The notes under the pieces: generated by a model | What the model was told of the DNA's origin: nothing | Seen by the model: the letters and a program-made list of their open reading frames with translations, nothing else | The model's database searches: none | Made by a program: the position numbers and the translations under genes | Source: an uncultured Victivallales bacterium | GTDB taxonomy: Bacteria; Verrucomicrobiota; Lentisphaeria; Victivallales; UBA1829 | NCBI GenBank assembly: GCA_934644965.1 | Contig: CAKUDG010000004.1 | Coordinates: 62,001-126,000 of the forward strand | DNA length: 64,000 nucleotides | Reading direction: 5' to 3' | Shown here: piece after piece, positions 36,178 to 45,138 of the stretch | How the letters are laid out: each line of letters begins with the position of its first letter | Position numbering within the stretch: the stretch's first letter is position 1

Positions 36178-38145
36178 TCAGGCAAAACGGAAGCGGAAAA
36201 TGAGAGGTGTGACGCATTCCATCGGACATGGGATGAAGAGAATTGCGCCGTCTCTGCGGAAGGAGTCGATTCTGCTCCACGATCCGTCCGCTTCCAGCCG
36301 TTCGATTCCGGCAGGATCCGCGTCCGGGATTCTGACCGGGACTTCCGGAAGCGGGTCAAGAGCCAGATTCAGCACGGCAAGCAGTTCAGCGCCGTCTCTG
36401 AGACGGGCATGCCGTACCAGGACTTGCTGATCGGCTTCAATTCCCATGTCAAACGTTTTTCCGGAGAGGAAGTCAAGAGCCTCCTGAATCCATATTTTCC
36501 GTATGGGACGGAATGTTTTGTAGAAGGGCATGCCGGGATTCCAGCCTGTGACGACAACCCGTCCGCCGCGTGAATTTTCAAAGAAGGTCATTCCGGGCGC
36601 GATGAATTCCGCCGGCGAGAGACGATTCGGACTCCAGAAGAAGCCGGTAATGGTCCTTACATCCTTGGAGAGCGGCTTGAGACAAGCGCATCCGGGCTCC
36701 CACATCATTGACGCATTGAGTACGGAAGCAAGATGGCGTTCGTGTGTGAAGTGGAACTTTTCATCGCCGTCGGAGGCGTCGACACCCATCAGAGGAGCCA
36801 ATCCGCGGGCGCTGAGCTGTTTTGCCGCGGCAGCGTCAATGAGTACGGAACCGGAGAGGAGAGTTTCCAATTCCGCATTGCTCATCCAGCGGACTTCCGA
36901 TCCGGAGAGTGCGTAGATGCCTCCGTTCCCCGGGACGTCGTAATGAATCGGGAAACCGAAGAAGGCCAGGAGCGAGGCACACCATTCCGGAGGCGTCAGC
37001 AATCCGGTTCCGAGGAAAGGATGAAGCTTTTCCGAGTCCGGACGGAACAGCAGTCCTTTGACCCCCTTCCATTCCGCGATCGAATCAACGGTATGGAGCA
37101 GTTCATCGTAAAAAGCCCCATACTGTGCAAGGATGTTCTCATAACGTTTCTGGGATTGAGTGTCGACGGGGTTGTTGAATTCGCTGGTCCAGAGTTTGCA
37201 CCCGTTCAGGCCGTTCAGGACGGCGCAGGTGATGTGGGAGTGAAACGTGAGTGCGGACTCGCTGTAATAATTCTGCGGAAAGGTGTCGCTTTCATCCAGA
37301 ATGTCCCGGACCCCTCGGAGCTGATGGGCAACCTGAAGCGTATTCTGGGTAATGACCGGGAAGTTGAACTGACTGGTCATCCCGTAGATGGCATTGTTGA
37401 TCCGGACAAACGGCTCAGTGTCCGGACCCGCCAGAGCATGGGCGACTTCAGTCACGAATCCGTAGCCGGCATAAGGTGTGCAGAAGCCGCAGCGCAGCTT
37501 CGGATTCGCTTCGTCAATCGCCTTCCGGATTTCTTCTGCAAAAGCCACGATTGTTTTCAGGCGGCGGAGAGAGAAAAGCCGGACAAGCGGATCCTCGGGA
37601 GAAGCCTCCTCCATCAGGGTCCGGATTTCCGGAAGACTCAGATTTTTGCCCGCCGCCTGATTGAAATCGGCGATGTGCAGGGGACAGAAACATTCATTGC
37701 TCCGGAGTCCGAAATCATCGTCGATGAGCAGGAAGCGCGCTCCGGAAGCGGCCACTTCACGGATGGCCCGGCAGACATAGGCGCGGAAAGCGGGATCCAG
37801 AGGGCACATTCTGGGAGATTCGGTACCGTCGCGCCCGACGGTTTTCTGCCAGGTTTCTCCTGTCAGCGGCACTTTCCCGTTCCATCCGTGGCCCTGTGTA
37901 CTCTGGATCAGGGCTCCGAGTTCGAGATCTTTTTCAGAAGCGAGTCCTTCACGAATTTTCCGGAAGACGGCGCAGAGTTTGCCGATCTTGTCTTCAGCAG
38001 GCGTTCCCTCCGGATGAAAACTGAGACTCAGCGCAAATTTTCTTAGTCCTGTTTCCCGTGCCTGTCTTCTGATTTCCGAAAGAGTGAAATCTTCGTTTCC
38101 CGGATAGACCGGCACGATATTGATCATATTCATTTTTTTTTGCAT
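36178..38145 (-). CDS. Putative TIM-barrel glycoside hydrolase, family not recognised
   Basis: A 655-residue protein without signal peptide. The N-terminal ~400 residues alternate strands and helices like a TIM barrel: INIVPVYPG, RKFALSLSFHP, GALIQSTQGHGWNG, then FLLIDDDFGLRSNECFCPLH, where Asp-Asp-Asp and the Cys/His cluster are notable. Later come CGFCTPYAGYGF and CKLWTSEFN (a possible catalytic Glu). The C-terminal ~250 residues resemble the Rossmann-like and beta-sandwich tail of beta-galactosidase-type enzymes (GSVLIDAAAAKQLSARGLAP; RHARLRDGAELLAVLNL). The function is inferred from this architecture only. ATG 38145 with AAAGGA upstream is preferred over the open extension to 38235. Lies alone between convergent and divergent neighbours. 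Confidence 0.6.
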   Translation of the reverse strand: MQKKMNMINIVPVYPGNEDFTLSEIRRQARETGLRKFALSLSFHPEGTPAEDKIGKLCAVFRKIREGLASEKDLELGALIQSTQGHGWNGKVPLTGETWQKTVGRDGTESPRMCPLDPAFRAYVCRAIREVAASGARFLLIDDDFGLRSNECFCPLHIADFNQAAGKNLSLPEIRTLMEEASPEDPLVRLFSLRRLKTIVAFAEEIRKAIDEANPKLRCGFCTPYAGYGFVTEVAHALAGPDTEPFVRINNAIYGMTSQFNFPVITQNTLQVAHQLRGVRDILDESDTFPQNYYSESALTFHSHITCAVLNGLNGCKLWTSEFNNPVDTQSQKRYENILAQYGAFYDELLHTVDSIAEWKGVKGLLFRPDSEKLHPFLGTGLLTPPEWCASLLAFFGFPIHYDVPGNGGIYALSGSEVRWMSNAELETLLSGSVLIDAAAAKQLSARGLAPLMGVDASDGDEKFHFTHERHLASVLNASMMWEPGCACLKPLSKDVRTITGFFWSPNRLSPAEFIAPGMTFFENSRGGRVVVTGWNPGMPFYKTFRPIRKIWIQEALDFLSGKTFDMGIEADQQVLVRHARLRDGAELLAVLNLALDPLPEVPVRIPDADPAGIERLEADGSWSRIDSFRRDGAILFIPCPMECVTPLIFRFRFA

Positions 38146-38537
38146 GGATGCCAGGGGTCCTTTCGATTTTTTTGATGTCTGCCGTGTTTCTGTTTCTCTG
38201 CAGCGGATTTTTTTTCTGAAAGAGCGACGCCGCAAAGAATTCCCGCCCGGAATTCCGCTGGAGGAGATATGGGATAAAATAAAATTGCAGAAAAAAAGAA
38301 AACAAGGTCTTTCCCGGAAGATTTTCGAGAAATTTTTCCGGAGGATTTCTGCTGAAAAGATCCGTATCTTTTCCCATCTCCGGAAAGATATGCTCTCTCT
38401 CTTGCGAGCAATCCTTTTTCCGGGAAGAAGGGAGTCCGGGCGGCAACACCTTCTTCCTCCCGGATTCTTCAGGAGCGCTTCCTTACACCGCCTTCAGATT
38501 CCTGTGGTAAAATTCCGGCAAAAAAACGGCGGAAAAT
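38146..38537. other. Divergent intergenic region
   Basis: About 390 bases between the hydrolase (-) and the pfp promoter (+). The palindrome GGAATTCC lies inside CCCGGAATTCCGC at 38247-38259. No gene-like frame is supported. Confidence 0.4.
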
Positions 38538-38566
38538 TTGATTCTTTCCACCCGCGGCGTTACATT
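38538..38566 (+). promoter_or_regulatory. Probable pfp promoter
   Basis: TTGATT (38538-38543), 17-base spacer, TACATT (38561-38566); four of six matches in each box. The leader to the ATG would be about 60 bases. Confidence 0.45.
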
Positions 38567-38633
38567 ACAGGATAATCATCCGTCTTCCGGAAAACAATCA
38601 GGTTGCAAACCATAACAGCAAGAGGTGAAACAA

Positions 38634-40298
38634 ATGGCTTCCCAGCAGATTTCCGCATTGCAGAAGGCCCGCATGGCTTACCAACCCAAACTCCCGGCGG
38701 CACTGAAAAACGGTGCGCTGGTCCATTGCACCAGAGGCTCGAATCTTGCCGCGTTCGCGGATGCGGACAAAATCGCGGAGCTCTTCCCCTCCACCAGCAA
38801 TATGCCGGACCTGAAATTCAGCGCGGGCGACGGGAAAAAACTGGATACCCCGCTGCATGTGGGCGTGATTCTTTCCGGCGGGCAGGCTCCGGGTGGACAC
38901 AACGTCATTGCAGGACTGTATGACGGGCTTAAATCCCTGAATCCGGCTTCGCGGCTTTTCGGTTTTCTGGGCGGTCCGAGCGGACTTGTCGACAACAAAT
39001 ATGTGGAAATCACCGATTCCTTCATGGATGCCTACCGCAATACCGGAGGCTTCGACATGATCGGCTCCGGCAGAACCAAACTCGAACTTCCGGAACAGTT
39101 TGAAAAAGCACGTGTGAACTGCGCTGCGCTCGGGATCACGGCACTTGTCATCATCGGGGGAGACGATTCCAACACGAACGCCTGCCTCCTTGCGGAATAT
39201 TACAAGGCGAAAAATGTTCCGATCCAGGTTGTCGGCTGTCCGAAAACCATCGACGGCGACCTGAAGAACGCCTTCATTGAAACCTCCTTCGGTTTCGATA
39301 CCGCCAGCAAGGTCTACAGCGAACTCATCGGGAACATTGCGCGCGACGCCAATTCGGCGAAGAAATACTGGCACTTCATCAAGCTCATGGGGCGTTCCGC
39401 TTCCCACATTACCCTGGAATGCGTGCTCAAGACTCATGTGAATCTGGCGCTGATTTCCGAAGAAGTTTCGGCGAAGAAGCAGACACTGCAGCAGATTGTC
39501 GACGGTCTTGCGGACATGATTGCAAAACGTGCCGCCAACGGTGAAAACTTCGGAGTAGTGCTCATTCCGGAAGGACTGATCGAATTCATTCCGGAAATGA
39601 AAGTGCTGATTTCAGAGCTGAACGATGCTCTGGCGAAGAATTCCGAGAAATTCCAGTCTCTTACCAAGGCGGAAGAAAAATTTGCGTTTGTTGCCAGCCT
39701 TCTGGGGAAGGAATCTGCGGCGGTGTTCAATACACTTCCCGCCCAGATCAAACTTCAGCTGACGATGGACCGCGATCCGCACGGGAATGTCCAGGTGTCC
39801 CTCATCGAGACGGAAAAACTTCTTGTGGAACTGGTGAAGGCAAAACTTGCGGAACGCAAAAAAGCAGGGACCTATCAGGGCAAATTCTCTGCCCAGACTC
39901 ATTTCTTCGGATATGAAGGACGTTGCTCGGCGCCGTCCAATTTTGATGCGGACTACTGCTACAGCCTCGGTTACAACGCGGCTGCGATTCTGGGGACGGG
40001 TGCGACCGCCTATATGTCGTATGTCGGGAACCTGACGAAACCGGCGGTGGAATGGATTGCTGGAGCCGTGCCTCTGACCGCCATGATGAATGTGGAACGC
40101 CGTCACGGAGAAGACAAGCCTGTGATCCGGAAGGCGCTTGTGGAACTGGAAGGGGCTCCGTTCCGGAAGTATGCATCCGTCCGCGAACAGTGGGCCGTGG
40201 AGACTTCCTATGTCTATCCGGGCCCGATTCAGTATTACGGGCCGTCGGAAGTCTGCGACGCCACCACCGAGACGATCCAGCTCGAACATCTCAACTGA
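38634..40298 (+). CDS. pfp: PPi-dependent 6-phosphofructokinase
   Basis: Reversible phosphorylation of fructose 6-phosphate with pyrophosphate instead of ATP, in glycolysis/gluconeogenesis. GGDDS (residues 175-179) marks PPi use, since the second Asp blocks the ATP alpha-phosphate site, and PKTIDGD (203-209) holds the catalytic Asp. Other blocks are VILSGGQAPGGHNVIAGLYDG, GSGRTKLELPEQF and KYWHFIKLMGRSASH. At 554 residues it belongs to the long clade shared with plant beta subunits, spirochetes and chlamydiae. ATG 38634 with AGAGGTG six bases upstream is preferred over the GTG at 38625. An unusual gatC neighbour follows. Confidence 0.96.
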   Translation: MASQQISALQKARMAYQPKLPAALKNGALVHCTRGSNLAAFADADKIAELFPSTSNMPDLKFSAGDGKKLDTPLHVGVILSGGQAPGGHNVIAGLYDGLKSLNPASRLFGFLGGPSGLVDNKYVEITDSFMDAYRNTGGFDMIGSGRTKLELPEQFEKARVNCAALGITALVIIGGDDSNTNACLLAEYYKAKNVPIQVVGCPKTIDGDLKNAFIETSFGFDTASKVYSELIGNIARDANSAKKYWHFIKLMGRSASHITLECVLKTHVNLALISEEVSAKKQTLQQIVDGLADMIAKRAANGENFGVVLIPEGLIEFIPEMKVLISELNDALAKNSEKFQSLTKAEEKFAFVASLLGKESAAVFNTLPAQIKLQLTMDRDPHGNVQVSLIETEKLLVELVKAKLAERKKAGTYQGKFSAQTHFFGYEGRCSAPSNFDADYCYSLGYNAAAILGTGATAYMSYVGNLTKPAVEWIAGAVPLTAMMNVERRHGEDKPVIRKALVELEGAPFRKYASVREQWAVETSYVYPGPIQYYGPSEVCDATTETIQLEHLN

Positions 40299-40359
40299 CA
40301 GGAAACAGCAAACAAAGCAAAGCGGAATGACTCAAACAGATATACGGAGAGACGGCGTC

Positions 40360-40680
40360 ATGGGTGAAGTGCAAAAGCGCTCGGAAGGAATCGATGTCGC
40401 GAAAGTGGCACTTCTGGCGAGACTGAAACTGGATCCTGCCCAGCTGGAAAAACTTCAGCCGGAGATGGAAGCCATTGTCGGCTATGTTGAAATGCTTTCC
40501 GATCTGGATGTGGACGGTATTGAGCCGACCGCCCATGCCGTCGATCGCGTGAATGTGCTCCGGGACGATGTCCCGGGCAATCCCTTCCCGCGTGATCTGA
40601 TGCTTTCCAATGCACCTGCCACCATCAACGGGGAACTTGTGAAAGTTCCCCAGGTTCTTCCGGGGGAGGGCGAAGCATGA
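40360..40680 (+). CDS. gatC: Asp/Glu-tRNA amidotransferase subunit C
   Basis: Small stabilising subunit of the GatCAB amidotransferase that converts Glu-tRNAGln (and Asp-tRNAAsn) to the amidated forms. The family core is KVALLARLKLDPAQLEKLQPEMEAIVGYVEMLSDLD, then GIEPTAH and LRDDVPG. The start is ambiguous: ATG 40360 has GGAGAGA eight bases upstream and gives 106 residues, while ATG 40327 gives 117. Its stop overlaps the gatA start (ATGA). gatB is not in the window. Confidence 0.92.
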   Translation: MGEVQKRSEGIDVAKVALLARLKLDPAQLEKLQPEMEAIVGYVEMLSDLDVDGIEPTAHAVDRVNVLRDDVPGNPFPRDLMLSNAPATINGELVKVPQVLPGEGEA

Positions 40681-42161
40681 AGCCTGATCCGAAACAGCTG
40701 ACACTGCGTTCCGCCGCCGATGCGCTTGCGGCAGGGACTTTCACCGCCGTCGAACTGGCGGAAGCCCTGCTTGACCGGATCGGGCGGATTGATTCTCAGG
40801 TTCAGGCCTTTCTGTGCGTGGATCGTGCGGATGTGCTGCGTCAGGCGGAAGCGTCAGACGCCCGCCGGGCCGCGGGATCGCCTCTGAGCGCTTACGACGG
40901 AATTCCGCTGACACTGAAGGACAACATCGCCGCGGCCGGACAGCAGTGCACTTGCGCATCCCGGATTCTGGAAGGCTTCATTTCCCCCTTTGACGCCACT
41001 GTGACTTCCCGCCTGAAAGAAGCCGGCTTCGTTCTTCTCGGGCGTGCCAACATGGACGAATTCGCCATGGGGTCCTCTTGTGAAAACAGCGCCTTCCGGA
41101 AGACGGCGAACCCGTGGGATCTTTCCCGCGTTCCCGGCGGCTCGAGCGGTGGCTCCGCCGCCGCAGTAGCCGCGTGTGAAACCATAGCCGCTCTGGGTTC
41201 GGATACAGGCGGATCCATCCGCCAGCCCGCGTCCTTCTGCGGGGTTGTGGGATTGAAGCCGACTTACGGAAGAGTTTCGCGTTCGGGTCTGGTGGCCTTC
41301 GCGTCTTCTCTGGATCAGATCGGCCCCATGACGCGTTCCGTATACGATGCGGCGGCGCTGATGGACGTCATTGCAGGAGAGGATCCGATGGATTCGACCT
41401 CTCTCCCGCAGGAAAAGGAAAATTTTGCTTCCGACCTTCTCCACTTTGAAAGGGATCCGCTTCTTACCGGGATGAAGATCGGTCTTCCTCGGGAATACTA
41501 TGAACTGGAAGGGATTGCGCCCGGAGTGAAGAAAGTCATGGACCGGGCGGTGGAAAGCTTCCGTGAACTCGGCGCGGAATTTGTGGAAGTCCGACTTCCG
41601 CACACCCGTTACGCGATGGCGTGTTATTACATTGTCGCGACTGCGGAGGCCAGTGCGAATCTTGCCCGTTTCGACGGGATCCGTTACGGGTACAGGAGTC
41701 CTCATGCCGAGGATCTGCTTTCAACTTATCTGGATTCGCGCGGCGAAGGCTTCGGAATGGAAGTCGCGCGCCGGATCATGCTCGGGACGTATGTGCTGAG
41801 CAGCGGATATTACGACGCTTATTATCTGAAGGCGCAGAAAGTCCGGACTCTTCTGAGACGGGATTTCGCCTCCGCTTATGCGAACTGCGACCTGCTCCTG
41901 ACCCCCGTCAGCCCGGTTCCTGCGTTCCGTTTCGGAGAAAAGACGGATCCGCTTCAGATGTATCTGTCGGACGTCTTTACGACCGCGCTGAATCTTTCGG
42001 GCGACTGCGGAATCAGTGTTCCCGGCGGCTTTGACGAGGAAAGTTCCATGCCGGTCGGGATCCAGCTGATGGCGCCCGCATTCGCCGAAAGGAAACTCTT
42101 CCGCGCGGCTTATGCGTTTGAACTGGCGCGCAACTGCGGGGAGTTCCTTGCGCCGATATGA
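40677..42161 (+). CDS. gatA: Glutamyl-tRNA(Gln) amidotransferase subunit A
   Basis: Amidase subunit that releases ammonia from glutamine for tRNA transamidation. The Ser-cisSer-Lys triad is Lys81 (GIPLTLKDNI), Ser156 (VPGGSSGGSAAAVAA) and Ser180 (LGSDTGGSIRQPASFCG). Further family blocks are GLKPTYGRVSRSGLVAFASSLDQIGPM and GVQLMAP-like GIQLMAPAFAE. Length 494 is normal. Translationally coupled to gatC. Confidence 0.96.
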   Translation: MKPDPKQLTLRSAADALAAGTFTAVELAEALLDRIGRIDSQVQAFLCVDRADVLRQAEASDARRAAGSPLSAYDGIPLTLKDNIAAAGQQCTCASRILEGFISPFDATVTSRLKEAGFVLLGRANMDEFAMGSSCENSAFRKTANPWDLSRVPGGSSGGSAAAVAACETIAALGSDTGGSIRQPASFCGVVGLKPTYGRVSRSGLVAFASSLDQIGPMTRSVYDAAALMDVIAGEDPMDSTSLPQEKENFASDLLHFERDPLLTGMKIGLPREYYELEGIAPGVKKVMDRAVESFRELGAEFVEVRLPHTRYAMACYYIVATAEASANLARFDGIRYGYRSPHAEDLLSTYLDSRGEGFGMEVARRIMLGTYVLSSGYYDAYYLKAQKVRTLLRRDFASAYANCDLLLTPVSPVPAFRFGEKTDPLQMYLSDVFTTALNLSGDCGISVPGGFDEESSMPVGIQLMAPAFAERKLFRAAYAFELARNCGEFLAPI

Positions 42162-42187
42162 AATGAGAAGGAGAAGAGGAGAGGAGG

Positions 42188-43360
42188 ATGGAAAGAAAAT
42201 CCGCCGTTTTCAGCAGTCTTGCGTTTGCCGCATGGCTGCTTTTTGTGTTGCAATGCGCTCCTGCATCGGCAATTGACGCAGGGGGAAAGATTCCTGAAAT
42301 CCGCAGTTCGGTGCCGAACTGGTTCGGTACCGAAAAGCCGTTCTCCGACGGGAAAAAAGAGCCGGAAATCGAAATACTGATGTTTTTCGACGCTTCCGCA
42401 CCCGATGCTGTATCCTTTCTGAGAATGCTTGAAACTCTGGGGGACAAATATGCGGAGAACACGGAACATCCGGTCCGGTTGTCCGCCGTATCCCGGAATT
42501 CGGTCCGCATGACGGAAGAACTTTTGAAGTCCTCCGGCGTATCCGGTCTGATGGTTGGAGCGGACGACAAACGGGAACTTTATATGAATCTGGCGGCTTC
42601 GGAACCGATGATGCCCTTTGCGATTGTCGCGAAGAAAAACCGCGTTCTCTGGACCGGACACCCCACCGACATTGAATCGGTGACGGACCGGATTCTGAAA
42701 GACCGTTTTGATCTCTCCACACAGGGGCAGGTTGCCATGCTCCGCCGTGAACTTCAGGCTGCGGTCCAGTCCTCGCTTCCGGATGTGATTCAGAGAAGCG
42801 CGGACAAAATCCTTGCCATTCTTCCCGGAGACAGCATTGCGGTCCAGTCGAAACTTTACGTCTATGATCTTCGCGGACAGAACCGGGAGGCTCTGGACTT
42901 TCTGAAGGAACAGACCGTGAAAGTTCCGGAAGAACTGAACCTCAGAATCCTTTATCTCGACATGCTTCTGCGAAACGGAGAAAACGCGCTTTTCCGGGAC
43001 ACCATGCAGAAAGCCGCCTCCGATTTTCATTCCTCTCCGGAGTCTCTGTTCCGGATCCTGGCTTTTTCCCTGGAGGCTGCGCCGCATGGAGCACTCCCGC
43101 TGTCGCTGGTCTGGGATCTGGCGAAGCGCATTCGCAAAGACTTTTCGCAGGCCCGGGCCGACAAAAAGGCGCTGAGTCTGGAATTCTCCGCCCGTGCCGC
43201 CAGCCTGATCGGGGATCTCGCCTCGGCAGTAAAGGATCAGGCGGCTGCTCTTGAGCTGCGGAAGGGAACAGTCTATGAAAAAGCCGCAGCCGATCTGCTC
43301 GACTATTACCGGACCGCACAGGGACTCCAGATTCAGCATGCAGGAAATGAAAAGGACTGA
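42188..43360 (+). CDS. Exported thioredoxin-fold protein lacking CxxC, with helical C-terminus
   Basis: A 390-residue protein with a signal peptide (1-28, cleavage near APASA). Residues ~58-170 fit a thioredoxin-like fold: IEILMFFDASAPDAVSFLRML for the first strand and active-site helix, VRLSAVSRN, VSGLMVGADD and a cis-Pro-like MMPFAIVAKKNRVLWTG. At the place of the redox CxxC is Ala71-Pro-Asp-Ala74, and the mature protein has no cysteine, so it cannot do disulfide exchange. The C-terminal ~200 residues are helical, TPR-like (YDLRGQNREALDFLKE; LRILYLDMLLRNGENALF). Follows gatA by 26 bases; the ATG directly follows a GAGGAG tract. Function unknown. Confidence 0.7.
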   Translation: MERKSAVFSSLAFAAWLLFVLQCAPASAIDAGGKIPEIRSSVPNWFGTEKPFSDGKKEPEIEILMFFDASAPDAVSFLRMLETLGDKYAENTEHPVRLSAVSRNSVRMTEELLKSSGVSGLMVGADDKRELYMNLAASEPMMPFAIVAKKNRVLWTGHPTDIESVTDRILKDRFDLSTQGQVAMLRRELQAAVQSSLPDVIQRSADKILAILPGDSIAVQSKLYVYDLRGQNREALDFLKEQTVKVPEELNLRILYLDMLLRNGENALFRDTMQKAASDFHSSPESLFRILAFSLEAAPHGALPLSLVWDLAKRIRKDFSQARADKKALSLEFSARAASLIGDLASAVKDQAAALELRKGTVYEKAAADLLDYYRTAQGLQIQHAGNEKD

Positions 43361-43706
43361 AAGTCCATCGTTTACCCTTCAGATTGCCGGGAATGATTGA
43401 ATCTGAATCCAGTCAGGGAATGCGTTCGGATCCTTCGGGGCCTTTGAGTTCCGCCTGGAGGTGTTGCCGGAAATCAGGGCGGAGAGAGGGGAGGGGAAAG
43501 TGATCTCTTTCCCCATCTGCATCATTTTGAGTCTGTTCCCGATTGGAGATAGAGTCCTTTCGAGATGGAAGTCATTTCCCCCACGCCCCTCTTTTTCCCC
43601 TGAGCATCTCCCGGGTTCCATTCATCCTGCTCCGTTTTTTCTTTTTTTGTTCGGAATGGAGACAAAGGATTTCCGCTTTTTTCCAGTTTTTTCCAGATGG
43701 AAAGAC
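43361..43706. other. Intergenic region upstream of the prs promoter
   Basis: About 350 bases with purine/pyrimidine tracts and no supported gene. No clear terminator for the preceding unit is visible. Confidence 0.4.
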
Positions 43707-43734
43707 TTGAAAAAGTCCCTGAATGAAATATAGT
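43707..43734 (+). promoter_or_regulatory. Probable prs promoter
   Basis: TTGAAA (43707-43712), 16-base spacer, TATAGT (43729-43734). The prs ATG is about 380 bases downstream, so either the leader is long or an unseen small gene lies between. Confidence 0.62.
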
Positions 43735-44114
43735 ATGCACTACCCGAAAACACAGGGAACCTTAATCCGGGAAAACGGATTCGAGTCTCGGCTTTCCGCA
43801 TGTCGGAAAGAATCGGTGCAGAACAAAGACCGTGAGGAGACATGGCCAGAAGGTTTTCCGTTCGGCTGGACAGGCTTTTTTTGCCGCATTGGCGTTCTGT
43901 GGAGTTCAGAGAGACTCGGACAGGCGTCGGCGCATGGGAGGAGAAGCATCTGGAGCCGGACAGTCATCATTCTCTCCATGTTTGTTTTATCCGCACACAT
44001 TTTCTGTTTTCTGCGCTGAAAGACCAGACCGGATTGATTGTTTTTTGATTCCGGGGCAGGGGATCTGAAATCGGAATACAGTCAACATTTTTTGGAATGG
44101 AGAGAGTTGTCTTT
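43735..44114. other. Long leader before prs
   Basis: About 380 bases between the promoter and prs. Three overlapping frames (from 43723, 43832 and 43842) are open, but none has well-placed ribosome-binding signals or recognisable motifs. GGATTCGAGTC near 43778-43788 resembles a tRNA T-arm, but no acceptor or anticodon stems fit. The stretch may be an untranslated leader. Confidence 0.4.
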
Positions 44115-45080
44115 ATGGAAGGTAATGCCAGGGATATACGGCTTTACAGCGGAACGTCGAATCCGCAGCTGTCGGAGTCCATTGCCCGTTGTCTTGGACA
44201 GGAACTGGGTCATGTCACCGTTGAAAGATTTCCGGACGGTGAGATTTTCACGCAGTATAAGGATAACCTCAGGAGTGCGGACGTTTTTATCATTCAGTCC
44301 ACCTGCAGTCCGACGAATGAGAACCTGATGGAGCTGCTGATCATGCTGGATGCGGCTCGCCGAGCTTCCGCGGCGCGGATCACCGCCGTGATTCCGTTCT
44401 ACGGCTATGCCCGTCAGGACAGGAAAGACAAGCCCCGTGTTCCGATTACGGCGAAGCTGGTTGCCAATCTTCTGACCGTTGCGGGAGCGAACCGGATTCT
44501 TTCCATGGACCTTCATGCCCAGCAGATCCAGGGTTTTTTTGATATTCCCGTGGATCATCTTTACGCGGCTCCGGTGCTGATTCCGTATCTGAAGGATAAA
44601 CTGAATTCGGAATCTGTGGTGGTGTCTCCGGATTCGGGGAGTGTGAAGATGGCGCAGTCGTTTGCGGACCGGATCGGGTGCGGATTTGCGGTGGTGGCGA
44701 AGAGGCGCGTGGATGCGTCGACCGTGGCTTCCTCGCATCTGGTGGGAGACGTGAAGGGGCGTACCTGCCTCATCGTGGACGATATGACCAGTACTGCGGG
44801 CACGCTTTGTGCGGCGGCCGATCTTCTCCGGCGCGAAGGAGCCGGTCGGATCTATGCATCCGTTTCCCATTTTCTTGCGAGCGAGAAGGCACGCGAGAAA
44901 CTTGCGAACAGCGTGATTGAAGAACTGATTACCACGAATTCCGTACCGAATCATATTTTCTTCGGGAACAAGGTGCAGGTCATGGATATAGCGCCGCTGC
45001 TTGCGGATGCGATCAAACGGATCCATGAAGGGGAGTCTGTTTCCTCCCTGTTCAACATGAAACAGAAAGAACTGATCTGA
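44115..45080 (+). CDS. prs: Ribose-phosphate pyrophosphokinase
   Basis: Makes PRPP from ribose 5-phosphate and ATP for nucleotide, His and Trp synthesis. Motifs: RFPDGEIFTQY, the flexible-loop YARQDRKDKPRVPITAK, the cation-binding MDLHAQQIQGFFDIP, SPDSGSVKMAQSFA and the PRPP loop LIVDDMTSTAGTL (family VDDMIDTAGT). ATG 44115 is preferred because GGAGAG lies about ten bases upstream; an in-frame ATG at 44097 is possible. First gene of the run through dnaB. Confidence 0.96.
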   Translation: MEGNARDIRLYSGTSNPQLSESIARCLGQELGHVTVERFPDGEIFTQYKDNLRSADVFIIQSTCSPTNENLMELLIMLDAARRASAARITAVIPFYGYARQDRKDKPRVPITAKLVANLLTVAGANRILSMDLHAQQIQGFFDIPVDHLYAAPVLIPYLKDKLNSESVVVSPDSGSVKMAQSFADRIGCGFAVVAKRRVDASTVASSHLVGDVKGRTCLIVDDMTSTAGTLCAAADLLRREGAGRIYASVSHFLASEKAREKLANSVIEELITTNSVPNHIFFGNKVQVMDIAPLLADAIKRIHEGESVSSLFNMKQKELI

Positions 45081-45138
45081 GAAAAGAACAATATCAGGAA
45101 TTTGAAATCACATTAAGTAAATCAGGAAAGGATTCAAA

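Noticed and set aside
43760..43800. tRNA-like T-arm (GGATTCGAGTC) in the prs leader
   Set aside because: No acceptor, D or anticodon stems can be formed around it.
43723..44019. A 98-codon open frame with a hydrophobic C-terminus upstream of prs
   Set aside because: It begins inside the promoter's -10 region and has no ribosome-binding site or recognisable motif.
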